Below the pieces are notes generated by a model. It had not been told where the DNA came from. It saw only the letters and a list, made by a program, of their open reading frames with translations, and did no database searches. Source: Apricaphanius iberus (lineage: Eukaryota; Chordata; Actinopteri; Cyprinodontiformes; Aphaniidae). From it: a stretch of DNA of 64,000 bases. The stretch covers positions 496,001-560,000 of the forward strand of contig JAPXFQ010002822.1 of the NCBI GenBank assembly GCA_028564705.1, read 5' to 3'. Positions 11,906-23,120 of this stretch are shown piece after piece. Made by a program: the position numbers and the translations under genes. Positions within the stretch are counted from its first letter, which is position 1, and every line of letters begins with the position of its first letter.

Positions 11906-13116
11906 ATCACCTCTACCTAACTGGGTAGGAACAGTTTCTGTATAAAGCGGTCTGTCTGTTTATCCCGCTCTCATTGACCTTTGACTCTGGAACATTCCTG
12001 CAGCTGGCGAGAATGCTGACCTAAAAATATCCAGAGGAGTCCATGTGATCCATTGCTGCTCCCACCTGTTTGTGCTCTTGTCAGTAGCTTGTTCCCATGG
12101 AAACAACTACGCCCTGCTGGACAGGTGTGTCGCTCCTCATAGCTCAGATATTTGGTCATGGTCAGGTTTCTGAGCCGAACAGAAGTTTTACTGATCCCTT
12201 GAGGTGTTCTACTGCTGCTCAGAAGGAAAAACTCAGACCGAAATTCAGTCTGAGTTTCAGGAACCAGAGGTTCTTTTTCATCAGTTTACGTTCTTCAGAA
12301 CTTTGGTTCAGTTCAGATTAAACTGATCCAGTTAATCTTCACATGGTTTAATACACAAACAATTCAGCTACAACGTCCTCTACTGTCTGATTATCATGCA
12401 ATCAGGTTAGTCTCTTTTTATCCTAACCACCTGCTTGATGTAACTATGACAACAGAGGTCATCTGGCTGAAACCAGGTTTCTTCAGGAGGACTCGGACCT
12501 TTAATAGAATTTTATAACCCGCATTCAGGAAACAGAACTTCTGGTTTTTGGCTCCAGGCTCCATCTGATCCTAAATATCTGATCCCAATAGAGAACCATC
12601 AGGTTCTGAGAGGGTTCTAACATAATGATGGGAATCTGATCCCTCTGGTACAAGGTTGCAATTTCCTTCGGTATTACAGCACTTTTGGTTGGAGTAGCTG
12701 TCTCTGCGGTTCTGTTGCATGTTCTGAGTGCTGTAGGACTTACTAACCACCTTCCTCTGCAGATGTTTCTGCTCCTAAATTTAGCCTGATGTCCCAGCAG
12801 ATGAAACACTGCTGTAGGGTGGTAGAACCTCAGAGACATCTGGATTTCTGCCAGAACATCAGACCAGGAAGCTGCTGGTAAAGTCCTACAACAGCTATAG
12901 ATGTTTGATTTGTATCCGTCCCGGCTCCTCCGGGTGAATCTGATTGGTACATGTGTTGATGTTCAGGGGAGTAAACCTGAATAACTCACAGAGATTCTGT
13001 TCACAGATTCAATTCCACCAGGAACCAGAGCTCTGGGGCTGCTGGTTTGAATCTTTGTGGGATAACTGGGAGAGTTTTGTGGCAGAAGATTCATGAACTT
13101 GTGTTATATGATGTAG
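11906..13116. other. Unassigned intergenic stretch
   Basis: No recognisable gene. The 104-codon minus-strand frame at 12525-12839 has no family motif. The sequence is ordinary non-coding sequence between the minisatellite and a Tc1 element. Confidence 0.4.
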
Positions 13117-14830
13117 ATATACGCTCAATGGAAACTTTATTAGGCACACCTGTTAAACTGCTCGTTAACGCAAATGTCGAATCAGCCAATCATATGGCGG
13201 CAGCTCAATGCATTTAGGCATGTAGACATGATCAAGATGATCTGCTGCAGTTCAAACGGAGCATCAGAATAAGTGATTTAACTGACTTTGAATGTGGCAT
13301 GGTTGTTGGTGCCAAACGGGCTGGTATTTCAGTATTTCAGAAACTGCTGATCTTCTGGGATTTTCACACACAACTATCTCTAGGGTTTACATTAGAATGG
13401 TCCGAAAAAGGGAAAATATCCAGTGAGCGGCAGTTCTGTGAGCCAAAATGTCTTGTTGATGCCAGAGGCTAGATGAGAATGGCCAGAGTGGTTCAAGCTG
13501 ACAACAGTAACTCAAATAACCACTGGTTAAAACCTAAGTATGCAGAAGAGGATCTCTGAATGCACAACACGGCAAACCTTGAGGCAGATGGGCTACAGCA
13601 GCAGGAGACCACACTGGGTGCCACTCCTGTTAGCTAAGAACAGGAATCTGCGGCGAAAGTTTGCACAGCCTCACCAAAATTGGACAATAGAAGACCGAAA
13701 AAATGTTTCCTGGTGTGATGAGTTTTGATATCTGCTGCGACATCCGGATGGTAGGGTCAGAATTTGGGCTGCATCCGAAACCACTAAATTGGTAAGAGGT
13801 CTTACGCCAAACTGGATGTGCGTCAGCGTCCGCCATGATAAGATGCATCCGAATTGGGCTTCCAGTTAGGAAGGAGTTAGGGAAAGTGCCCTGTATGCTA
13901 ACTATCATAGCCACTTTAGCATAGGGACCTCTTAACTAACTGGCGATTAGGAGCTATGTGCAATCCCACAATCCCTTGCGCCACAAGACACCATCAAAAC
14001 AAGTCGCCCGGCCCACCTCACGTAAAATAAAGGCCGAAAGGAAAAAGACGCGCGCATGTGAGTACAACAATCTCTTCCGAAGGTTTACTTTGATATGCGT
14101 CCTTCATGTGCGTTTATGTCGCGTAATGATGTCGGGTAGAAAGGCTGTTCGAAATGGGAACATTCGCGAACGGCTCCCTAGACTACTAGCCATAGTGTTC
14201 TCACTGTTGACCCCATGAAAGGTTAAGGATAGTTGCTAGTGTTAGTGCTTAGAGGCTAACAATCAGTGGTTTTGGATGCAGGGTGGGTGTCAAGAACTTG
14301 AAATCATGGATCCACCCTGCCTTGTATCTACGGTTCAGGCTGCTGCTGGTGATGCAATGATGTGGGTGACATTTTCTTGGCACACTTTGGGCCCCTTAGA
14401 ACCAACTGATCATCGTAACAATGCCACAGCCTACCTAAGTATTGCTCCTGACCATGTCCATCCCTTCATGACCACAGTCTACACATCTTCTGATGGCTAC
14501 TTCCAGCAGGATAATGCACCATGACATGAAGCTTGAATCATCTCAGACTGGTTTCTTGAACATGACAGTGAGTTCACTGTACTCAAATGTCCTCCACAGT
14601 CACCAGATCTCAATCCAATAGAGCATCTTTGGGATGTGGTAGAACTGGAGATTTGCATCATGGATGTGCAGCCAAGAAATCTGCAGTAACTGTGTGATGC
14701 TATCAGGTCAATATGGACCAAAATCTCCAGAGTGCTTCCAGGACCTTGTGGAATCTATGTCACGAAGGATTAAGACAATTCTGAAGGCAAAACGGGGGTC
14801 CAACCCGGTACTAGCACTGTGTATTGTTAG
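13117..14830 (+). mobile_element. Tc1/mariner element with degenerate transposase, interrupted by a nested transposon
   Basis: The left end carries the common fish Tc1 terminus (TATACGCTCAATGGAAACTT followed by TATTAGGCACACCTGTT). The transposase can be followed in pieces on the plus strand: an N-terminal helix-turn-helix part with ADLLGFSHTTISRV-like sequence near 13340-13400, a middle part EHTTRQTLRQMGYSSRRPHW near 13555-13610, and a C-terminal part with the SPDLNPIEHLWDVV motif near 14600-14640 that keeps the last catalytic Glu of the DD34E triad. Frameshifts, stops and the insertion at 13769-14281 make it inactive. The right end stops after GGTCCAACCCGGTACTAGCA, and the matching inverted repeat is lost or degraded. 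Confidence 0.85.
13769..14281. mobile_element. 513-bp TIR element nested in the Tc1 transposase
   Basis: The left end CTGCATCCGAAACCACT and the reverse complement of the right end CTGCATCCAAAACCACT match at 16 of 17 positions. The flanking sequence is Tc1 transposase on both sides (GGGTCAGAATTTGG before, GTGTCAAGAACTTGAAATCA after), so the element sits inside the transposase gene. TGGG occurs near both ends, but the exact target duplication is not clear. It has no recognisable coding capacity. Confidence 0.75.
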
Positions 14831-17800
14831 AACCTGTCTGATTGATGAAAAGCAGTGAGAGCTGTTAACCAATCAGCTTGCAGGCAGTCAGAATCATATC
14901 CAACAACATGTAAATGAGAACTATGGGAAACATGTTAATTTTTTACTTCCAATGACTCTCCTGTTTAATGTCTGGCCCCTCCAGGCTTCCATAGGTCCAG
15001 CTAAATTATCATTATATTGCTGTCAACTGTGGCTTAAGAACTAAAACTGGACAGAACCTTGTTTCACTAAGTCCGGACAGAGCAGATTTCATGCAGAAAT
15101 AACCTGATAATGAGCTTCGCTCCAGCAGGCTGCCTCCCAGATTCCTGACCCCTTAAACAGCAGAACTGACGGATCATTAATCAGATTCCTGCTCTGAGCC
15201 GAGTTCCACCTGCAGAGCCAAAGTTCAGTACTTTGTTCAGGTTCTGCAGGCGGTAAATATTTGCTTATACCAGTATCACTGAGCAGCTTTAGCCCCTCAA
15301 AAGGTTTTATATGAAACACACAGAGCCAGAGAGAACTCAGAACAATCTACACTCACCTTCTTTCCATAAGACGCTCCCATTATTCCCAGCAGGAGTGACC
15401 CCCCCCCCCCCCTCTGGCCTCTTATCCTTCCTTATCTGTTTGGTTCTGTTAGCCCACAACTGAGTGAGGCGGTCTGCTGAACTTCATCCCAACTAGCAGC
15501 AGAGGAAAGATCAGCCGGACTGAGCAGGGAGAGTGTGGAGCAGGAGGAGGAGGAGGAGGAGGAGGAGGAGGAGGAGGAGACGCAGCCACCTGTTCCTCTC
15601 TGAATCTTAGCTGTGAGGAGTTAAGGTGCTCCAACAGGATTACATTAATCTCAGACAAGCAGACAAGCCAGAGAGCAGGGATCTGAAGGTATCTCACACA
15701 GTTCCCCCTTATCCAGCTAGGGTGAAGACACCTCCAGTTGGGGTTCTTCATGAAGACTGTGGGTCCAAGCAGGTCTGAGTTTCTCCTCCATCAGTCACTC
15801 ATGGATCACCTTCATGACACCTTGGTTTTTCCAGCTCTGTCTGGGCCATTTGAGAGGTCTGGAGGCCCAGACACAACAAACAGAAATGTTCTGAACCGGA
15901 TATTCTATGGATGCCTACCCAGGACAGGAGACTCTGAATCCTCTGAGGGTTCTGAAGAGCAGAACTCTATAGCTATAACCTGTCTCCTCTGTTAGGAACC
16001 CGAAGCTGGGTTGTACCATAGATCTCTTTCTGCTTACCCTCTCCTACTTAAAACCCGTCTGCAGCAGAACCAGACTGATGTGGACTGGACTGAGCTGGGA
16101 TCATTCCTGTGTCTCAGCAGCAGAACCGGTCCCAGCTCGGCTGATTTCTGCTTGGACTCGAGGTCGTCAGTTTTCCAGCACCTCAGGACTCTGGAGCCAT
16201 TTAGTATAATCAGAACCCAGCTTGCAGTCAGAATATTCTAATCACACATCTACAACCGCTTCAGCTTCTATAAATACTACTCAGAATGGGTCTGAATAAC
16301 GACATGACCTTTCTCCATGGTGATGGGGACAGTAGTTTGGGTAAGAACACCGGAGCTCACCTGGACCAGTTCGTGACATCACTCAGACATGAGGGTACCT
16401 GAAGGTTCCAGCTGGGTTCCCTATTTGAAGCTCCGCAGCATTCAGTCACAGAGAAGTGGGGCTAAAATCCTCGGGTTCTGGTCTGAGGGCAGCTGCTGAT
16501 GTTCTGGTCAGAACCCCCTTCTCTGAGACCCTGAAGCTCAGATTTCTTACTAAAGTCAAATCTGTAGCGCCCCCTGCTGACCACCAGTGGAGATGCAAAC
16601 AGGCTTCTCCTGGAGGACATGGCTTACAAGACGCCATAGATAAGACCTGCAGTCAGAAAATATGGACTGCAGTAGCAGTTTATCCACATTAGAGGGCGTG
16701 TCGTCCACCTCTAACTGCTTTTATTAACCTAATAAAAGCTTCATCGTGCTGGTTGGTGAGTTCCTAGGCTGAACCTCAGCGTTCCTCATCATCTGACCAG
16801 CAGATCACCAATCAGTGCCCCTTAAATAAAAACGATCAGACTGCTCAGTTGCTTCTACCTGATATTCTCAACAGGAGAAGCACACCACAGAACAAACTCA
16901 TCTATTTATTCAGAATATTCAGGGAAGAAACAAATGACCAAACTAACTAATTTCATATTGAAATTGCGAATTCAGAGCGACAGTGGAGACTGACAATCTT
17001 CAAAGATTTTGGAAGGCCTGGCATTAAGATGATCTCAGACTTCCTGACTCCAGCAGACAGTCCAGGTTAAATATGTTAATAATTCAGTCCGATCAGTTCG
17101 GGCTGTTGACTGCAGCAAGCATGCGATACAGTGGAAAGGAACATCTATGTTTTAACAGGAAGGATAAATAGAACCAGGCTCACCCAACTTCTTCTCCAGG
17201 TTACCCTGCAGGTATTTATACCTCAGGTTGGAGTTAATATGAATTTATATTTTACAGAACAAAATGTCCATGTTGCACACCAGTGAGTTTATTTAACCTT
17301 TTTGATGGTCTCATAATTAATGACTTTTACAGTCTTATAATCTCGTAAAAATAAGTTTAAACGTGAGTAACAGATCACTAATTTTGCAACTGCTATTATC
17401 ACTCTATGTTGGGGGTTTTTCATCAACTTGAGCCTTCCTTTTGATTTGATGGCACATAATAAAGTTGGTCTTCTAAACTACATTGTGTGCATGGCGAAAC
17501 AGCCAGGAGCAACTTAGCTTTTAAATCTCAGAAGCTTCTCAGGTGGTCCTAGGGCTGCACTTTTCTAAATGAATGATTCTAAGGTTGTTTCTAGAATCTT
17601 TCAGTCTCTCTCCCAGTTCAGTGGTCACAGTCCAAGACCTCCAATGACTACTGGCAAATTGGAGGCTTTGACTTTCCACAAGTTCTCCATTTCATCATTT
17701 TCTGGCCTTACAATCCAAAAAGTCCCCTTAAACCATACATTTCATTTTCAATCTTGTAAAAAGACCTCATAAACCCAATTAGTCCCCATAAATCACCATA

Positions 17801-17848
17801 CTGCGAAAAGTCATAAACCTCTAAAATATCACACATGTATTATATGTA
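14831..17848. other. Unassigned intergenic stretch with simple repeats
   Basis: About 3 kb with no convincing exon. It contains a run of 14 C at 15399-15412 and a (GGA)n tract at about 15542-15579. Open frames over the GGA tract are low-complexity artefacts. A minus-strand ATGGGAGCGTCTTATG followed by a GTGAGT donor at about 15350-15385 could be a 5' exon of some gene, but nothing links it to one. Confidence 0.4.
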
Positions 17849-18379
17849 CAGTACAGACCAAATGTTTGGACACAACTTCTCATTCAGTGTGTTTTATTTA
17901 TTTTCATGACTACATTGTAGATTCTCACTGAAGGAATCAAAACTATGAATGAACACATGGAATTATGTATTACTTTTCCAAAGTGTGAAATAACCTGGCC
18001 TCCGAAGTCACCGGACCTGAACCCAATCTAGATGATTTGGGGTGAGCTGAACCGCAGAGTGAAGGCAAAAGGGCCAACAAGTACTAAGCATCTCTGGGAA
18101 CTCCTTCAAGATTGTTGGAAAACCATTTCTGGTGACTACCTCTTGAAGCTCAAGAGAATGCAAAGCAGTAATCAGAGCAAATGGTGGCTACTTTGAGGAA
18201 TCTAAAATATAACACATGTATTCAGTTATTTCACCCTTTTTGTTTAAATACATACAGTAATTCCATATATCATGTGTTCATTCATAGTTTTGATGCCCTT
18301 AATTGAGAATCTACTATGTAGTCATGAAAAGAAAGGAAACGCATTGAATGAGGTGTGCCCAAACTTTTGGCCTGTACTG
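17849..18379 (+). mobile_element. Tc1/mariner deletion derivative with ~45-bp TIRs
   Basis: Both ends begin CAGTACAG(A/G)CCAAA(A/T)GTTTGG and the inverted match continues for about 45 bp. TA dinucleotides flank both sides, as expected for Tc1/mariner. Between them only the C-terminal part of a transposase is left: PPKSPDLNPI, then a stop, then a frame reading WGELNRRVKAKGPTSTKHLW. The stop codon TAG stands where the catalytic Glu of the DD34E triad is expected. Non-autonomous. Confidence 0.85.
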
Positions 18380-18509
18380 TATATTCCAAAAGTATTATTC
18401 TAGTTTTGAACGTAGATTTTTATTCTCTGGGTAAAATAGAAATGTTTGATACTGCTTTTGTGTTCACCCAATACAGACCCAAAATGCTCCAAAAGGCAAA
18501 GTGGCCTCA

Positions 18510-18790
18510 TAAACCACAAATTCATGTGGGTGTGTTTACGTGTTTTAATATCTTCGTGGGGACGAAATCGTAAATCAGGATTTACTGTCCTCGTGGGGAC
18601 CGACAGCCATTGTGGGGACCAAAATCTCAGGCCCCACAACTTTGAAGACATTTTTGAGGCTCGAAATGTGGTTTTAGTGTCACGGTTACATTGGGTTATG
18701 GTTAGGCATTCATTTTTGATGGTTAGGGGCTACGGAAAGCATTATGTCGACGAGAAGTCCCCACCAAGATAGTAAAACAAACGTGTGTGT
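18510..18790. repeat. Interspersed repeat with CGTGGGGAC motifs
   Basis: It contains CTTCGTGGGGACGAAATCG, CTCGTGGGGACCGACAGCC and, near the end, an inverted GAGAAGTCCCCACCAAGATA followed by ACAAACGTGTGTGTGTGT. This is a repeat style common in fish genomes. There is no coding content, and it may be a short transposon remnant. Confidence 0.5.
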
Positions 18791-18835
18791 GTGTCTGAAA
18801 AAACTCAAACTAGACTCAGCTTTAAATGGTCTCTG

Positions 18836-18841
18836 TTTATT
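18836..18841 (-). terminator. Poly(A) signal AATAAA for mkrn2
   Basis: TTTATT on the plus strand, AATAAA on the minus strand, 136 bp downstream of the mkrn2 stop codon. Confidence 0.6.
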
Positions 18842-18976
18842 TTCTACAGTATAAATAAATATCTGCTCCATCTCAATGCTTCTCAGAGGTCACAACCTTT
18901 AATCAGAAACAGATATGGCCACCTGGCCCGGCCCACACACAGGTTACCATGGAGACAGTAGGATGCTGCCATGTTT

Positions 18977-21900
18977 TTATTCCTCTGTGTTGGGCGGGGC
19001 CTCTGCTTCCTCGACGCTTGGCCCCGACATCTGCATGAAGAGCTCCCGCAGCTCCGTGATGTCGTCATCCAGTGTCGGCAGGTGCGGAGCTGAGCGTTGC
19101 TCACGCTCCTCGATGAAGTCCCACAGACTGACCCTGTTCATGAACTGGACACACAGAACCGGGTCAGAAAGCAACCACCCCAACCCCTCAGCTCATGGAC
19201 AATAACTATCAACAGCAGCAGGTACTGACCCGGACGTTTCCCTCGGAGCTCAGCTGTTTCCGAGGCCGGTCCGGTTGCGCTAGGGTTCCGTCTGGGAAGG
19301 CGTGAAGATAGAGACAGCTTCCTCCAAAGGGACACGATCCGCGGCCCTGATCGAAATACTTACAAGCCTTTTTACTGCGGACATAGGAAGAGATTAGCAC
19401 TGCTGTCTGATTGGCTGACAGTTGGGGGGAGGGACTCATTCAGGACTCACCTGACACCTGACTTGAAGAGCTCAATCAGGTGATCCTTCTGTTCCTGATC
19501 CTCAACCCAGTAGACCGACGGGATGACGAACTCTGAGATAATCCGACATTCTGGACAGGATCTGAGAGAGAGAAACGGTTAAGCCCAAACCATCCAGAGG
19601 CCCCTGACAGAACCTGTTCTACCAGCCCTCGTCTCTTTCTTTGTTCCTTCTTGTGATCGATGTTCTGATCCTGGTCTCAGGATTTCGTCTCAGATCTCAG
19701 TCCTTCTTACAGACCTCAGGATCTGGTCCTGGTCTCAAGTTCTGGTCTCAGACTTCTGGATTTGGTTTTGATCTCTGATTTTAGTCTCAAACCTCAGGTT
19801 CTGTTCTAAGACCTCAGGTGCTGGTCCTGGTCTCGGATCTCAGGTCCTGGTCTCAGATCTACACTCATCTACACTGGTCTGTAGTTCTGGTGTCAGACAT
19901 CAGGTCCTGGTCTCTTGTTCTGATCTATGATTCTGTTCTAAGACGTCAGGTCCTGGTCTCAGATCCCAGGTTCCGGTCTCTGATTCTGGTCCCAGACCTC
20001 AGGTCGGACTCACTTGATGATCTTGTTGCAGAAGTTCCTGGTTCCACGCCACTGCCTGATGCAGCTGAGGCAGAAAGTGTGGCAGCAGGAGGACAGGATG
20101 CCGAACCTTCGCTCCGACAGGACGGCCTTCTGGACCACCACCTCCATGCAGATGGAGCACACCTGGACAGGGACGGGACATCGTCATGGTAACCGTCACG
20201 GTAGCCGGCTCAGAGACTCACCACGGCCTACCTTGTTCTGGCTGAGCTGGGCTGCAAACGCCTTCTCCATGTCGGCCTCGAAGGCCAGCAGACACATCTG
20301 GACAAAGACACACATGTCAGGTTCTGATCCGTTCTGGACTCTACCAGGACAGAACCCGGGCTTATCAACACACCTTCTCGTGAGCTCTCCTCTGCTCGGG
20401 ATCATGGGGGTGGAGCACCTGCAGCCCGCACACCTCACACAGGTCGCCATGGAGATATGGGCAGCTGTCTTCATAGTAACAGTGTCCTGCAGCGGCGTAT
20501 GGACAGAGCTGATAGGCTGCACCCACTGCGTGAGGCTCTGCAAGTAAAAACAAGAAGTTTACCAGGAAGTTCAACGATGGCATCAGCCAATCCAACGGCT
20601 TCGTTCAGGGCAGACCTGGTTCTGGAGCTGAGCCATCCATTCCGGTTCTGATAGCGTCCACATAGGACTGGGGAGCAGCTGCTGCCTCTGGTACCACTAA
20701 GTTCAGACTGTCTGATGGGCCGCCAGAAGCGCGGTCGCTGCCCAGAGCTGGGCAACAGGACAAGAGGAAGTGGCATCAAGTCAAACTTATTTGTAGAGAA
20801 AATTTAAAGGGCTTTACATGATAAAAAAAATATAATAAAAAATAAAATGACATTACAGTTATATAAAGAAGTAAAGAAAACCTTCAATCAAGACTACAAT
20901 TAAAGAGGTTCCAGTGATTATTGATCAAAGACAGCTCCAAACAAATAGCTTTAGCCTTGTTTTAAAGGAACTCTGTGTTTCAGCACTTTTGCACTTTTCT
21001 GGAAGTTTGTTCCAGATTAGAGGAGCATTAGAAACCAAAAGCTCCTTCTCCATATTTGGTTCTGATTCTGCTTAGACTAGTGCCAGAGGACCTGAGTGGT
21101 CTAGAAGATTATTGCAAGAACAGATCGTTGATGTATTTTGGTGCCATTTAGTGATTTAGAAACTAGTAAAAGTACTTTAAAGTCTATTCTCTGAGCTGGA
21201 AATTAGCCTTATTACTTTGTTTGGAATAGCAGCAGCATATAAATGTTAAATAGGAGGGGCTGCATGATGGAACCTTGAGGTATGCCACATATGATTTCTG
21301 TCCTTTCTGATGAAAAGTTGCCTATAGACATAAAGAAGTTCCTTTTCTGTTCCGAACCCAGCCCTCCAGTCACTCCGTGTCTCACCTCTGTCCCTCAGAA
21401 CCAAACTTTTCTTCCCTTCACCTCTGACACCTCTGCCTGCACCTCCAAGGTCCTCTGAAGCTCCGCCCCCACCTCCTCTGGATGAAGGTTTCACGTGATC
21501 ATACCTGTACACAACAATCAACACCAACGGCTGATTCATTCACCTGGCAGGTTCAGGACGTTAGAAAAACAGCACCAGCCAGTTTCCTGTCACGTTGCCA
21601 GTGTCAGGTGGAAAGTATGCCTCACCTGCAGCGCTCTCCGTAGGCACAGGTTCCTCTCTGGTAGTACTTGCAGATGGTAGAGGGTTTGCTGTTGTTGGGG
21701 TCATGAGAGAACAGACAGTTGCTGCCCTCTCTGCAGACCCCATGGAGAAAATACCTGAAACACAACACACCTGGAGGCATGAGTCATTAAGAAAGGTTTA
21801 TACAGACTGTTCCTTTAACACAACCCAGGGAAAATGCAGGATCATCTACAACCGGTGTTCTGACAAAACAGCATACCTATCAAAATTGCATACCTTCGGT

Positions 21901-22812
21901 TAATACGCAACAGTAAAATTCGTACTTTTTCCTTTTGGTGTTTAAGATCAGTTCAAATCAACTTAAATTACGTATACTTTAGGTTTAGGCTTTTAAAGGA
22001 AGGCATTTTTGTCCTCCTGTGACCTTATGGTTAGAACATAAAACTTGTGGGCTTGTTAAAATTGGTTTAGATAAGTCAACTTACGGTATGCTATTCTGAC
22101 AAAATATGCTAGAATAGATCATTCCAAACCGATCTAGGAACAATTGTCAAGAACTGATTTGGAACGGATCTCTATATCTGACCTAAAGCTGTTAAGATAG
22201 TTCTAGGTCATTAAAGGCTAATCTAGAATCAGTACTCTAGAACAAATAATCTAGAACCAATCTAGACTTTTTTTTTACGTTTTCAGAACCAGACCCCGTT
22301 ACCTTGCATTGATAGCTATGGTAACCAGGCATTCAACTGGTAAATTCGGTAGGAGGAAGACCTTCCTAATTCTGATCTGTGGAAACTCTTTCAACTTGTG
22401 TCCATTTGACGTCCCTACACAGCGGGCGGGTTGGCCAGCAGAGGTTCAGACTTCGGACTGAACTAGACTGGACCGAACCGTGAAGGAGGAGGATCGGAAT
22501 CAGAACCACCCAGACGCCACCACTCATGACAGGCTAATCTGCCCAAAGATATGATTTCCATGGTAACAGTAGGGGTGGACCAGATTAACTGATTGATCAG
22601 TCGATCGGTTGATCAGCTGCGCATGCTCCTTAACGTGAGCTGACCCTGCGGCGGAGCTAGGGGCTAAAAACATTAGCTTTGCGTGCAGTGCGTCCACGGT
22701 GACGCTCCTGAACCAGTCGGACAGAGAGCTGAGGGACAGGTGGGCGACAGGTGAGCGACAGAGATACAGTAAAAGCGCGCGCTTACCGGCAGGTCACCTG
22801 TCTGGTGCTCAT
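18977..22812 (-). CDS. mkrn2: Makorin-2, RING-type E3 ubiquitin ligase with C3H zinc fingers
   Basis: Ten exons on the minus strand: 22812-22787, 21754-21626, 21504-21386, 20747-20616, 20537-20374, 20297-20232, 20162-20014, 19561-19451, 19374-19230 and 19144-18977. They join to 1209 nt, 402 residues, with all phases consistent (human MKRN2 is 416). The start MSTRQVTCR leads into the first CCCH finger (about residues 4-31), followed by a second finger with [18 protein letters not shown] (to about 60). A third CCCH finger, [20 protein letters not shown], is at about 143-165, then the makorin Cys/His motif with [19 protein letters not shown]3HC4 RING is at about 214-267 ([19 protein letters not shown]), and a fourth CCCH finger at about 300-325. 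Choice of mkrn2 over mkrn1 rests on NSKPSTICK, the C-terminal [12 protein letters not shown] and WDFIEEREQ. The family ligates ubiquitin and binds RNA. It is head to head with mkrn2os. Confidence 0.96.
19650..20005. repeat. Degenerate minisatellite in mkrn2 intron 7
   Basis: About 350 bp of imperfect CAGGTCCTGGTCTCAGA / TTCTGGTCTCAGACCT units, 17-25 bp each. It occupies most of the intron between the RING exon (20014-20162) and the next exon (19451-19561). Confidence 0.8.
20770..21310. repeat. Interspersed repeat in mkrn2 intron 3
   Basis: The intron between 20748 and 21385 contains a block with GGAAGTTTGTTCCAGATTAG and CCTGAGTGGTCTAGAAGATT, a pattern repeated in many fish genomes and probably LINE-derived. 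There is no intact open frame. The family is not determined from sequence alone. Confidence 0.45.
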
Positions 22813-22840
22813 CTTCTTCGTCGTGGACTGCGCTCAGCTG

Positions 22841-22848
22841 CCGGAAGT
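22841..22848. promoter_or_regulatory. ETS-type site in the mkrn2 proximal promoter
   Basis: CCGGAAGT lies about 30 bp upstream of the mkrn2 start codon on the template side, within GC-rich sequence. It matches the ETS/GABP core found in many housekeeping promoters. Function is inferred only. Confidence 0.4.
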
Positions 22849-23120
22849 GTCCTACTGGTGTTCCTGTCTAAGAGCACCGAGTATGAACAGCAGACACTAT
22901 GGGAAAGTTCCTGCTGGTGTGGAGAACAGCGCCGCCCCGCGAAGGTTCTGAGCCCAAACTGGGTTCTGGTCCTGTGAGTTCATGTTGTTCTGTGGTGTAA
23001 TATACAAGAATATTTTTTATCGTCCTTTTCTTTCATTGCAGACTGGCCCTACTTGCGGATTGTCTGTCCAGCGGTTACAGAAATTTGTCTTCGATAGGCT
23101 TCAGCGTCATTCTTACACAC

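Noticed and set aside
15350..15385. Minus-strand ATGGGAGCGTCTTATG with a following GTGAGT donor, as a possible first exon of the FAM107-family gene
   Set aside because: Joined to the 24-nt microexon in phase 0 it meets a stop at once, so it cannot be the coding start. It remains possible as a 5' UTR exon, but nothing supports it.
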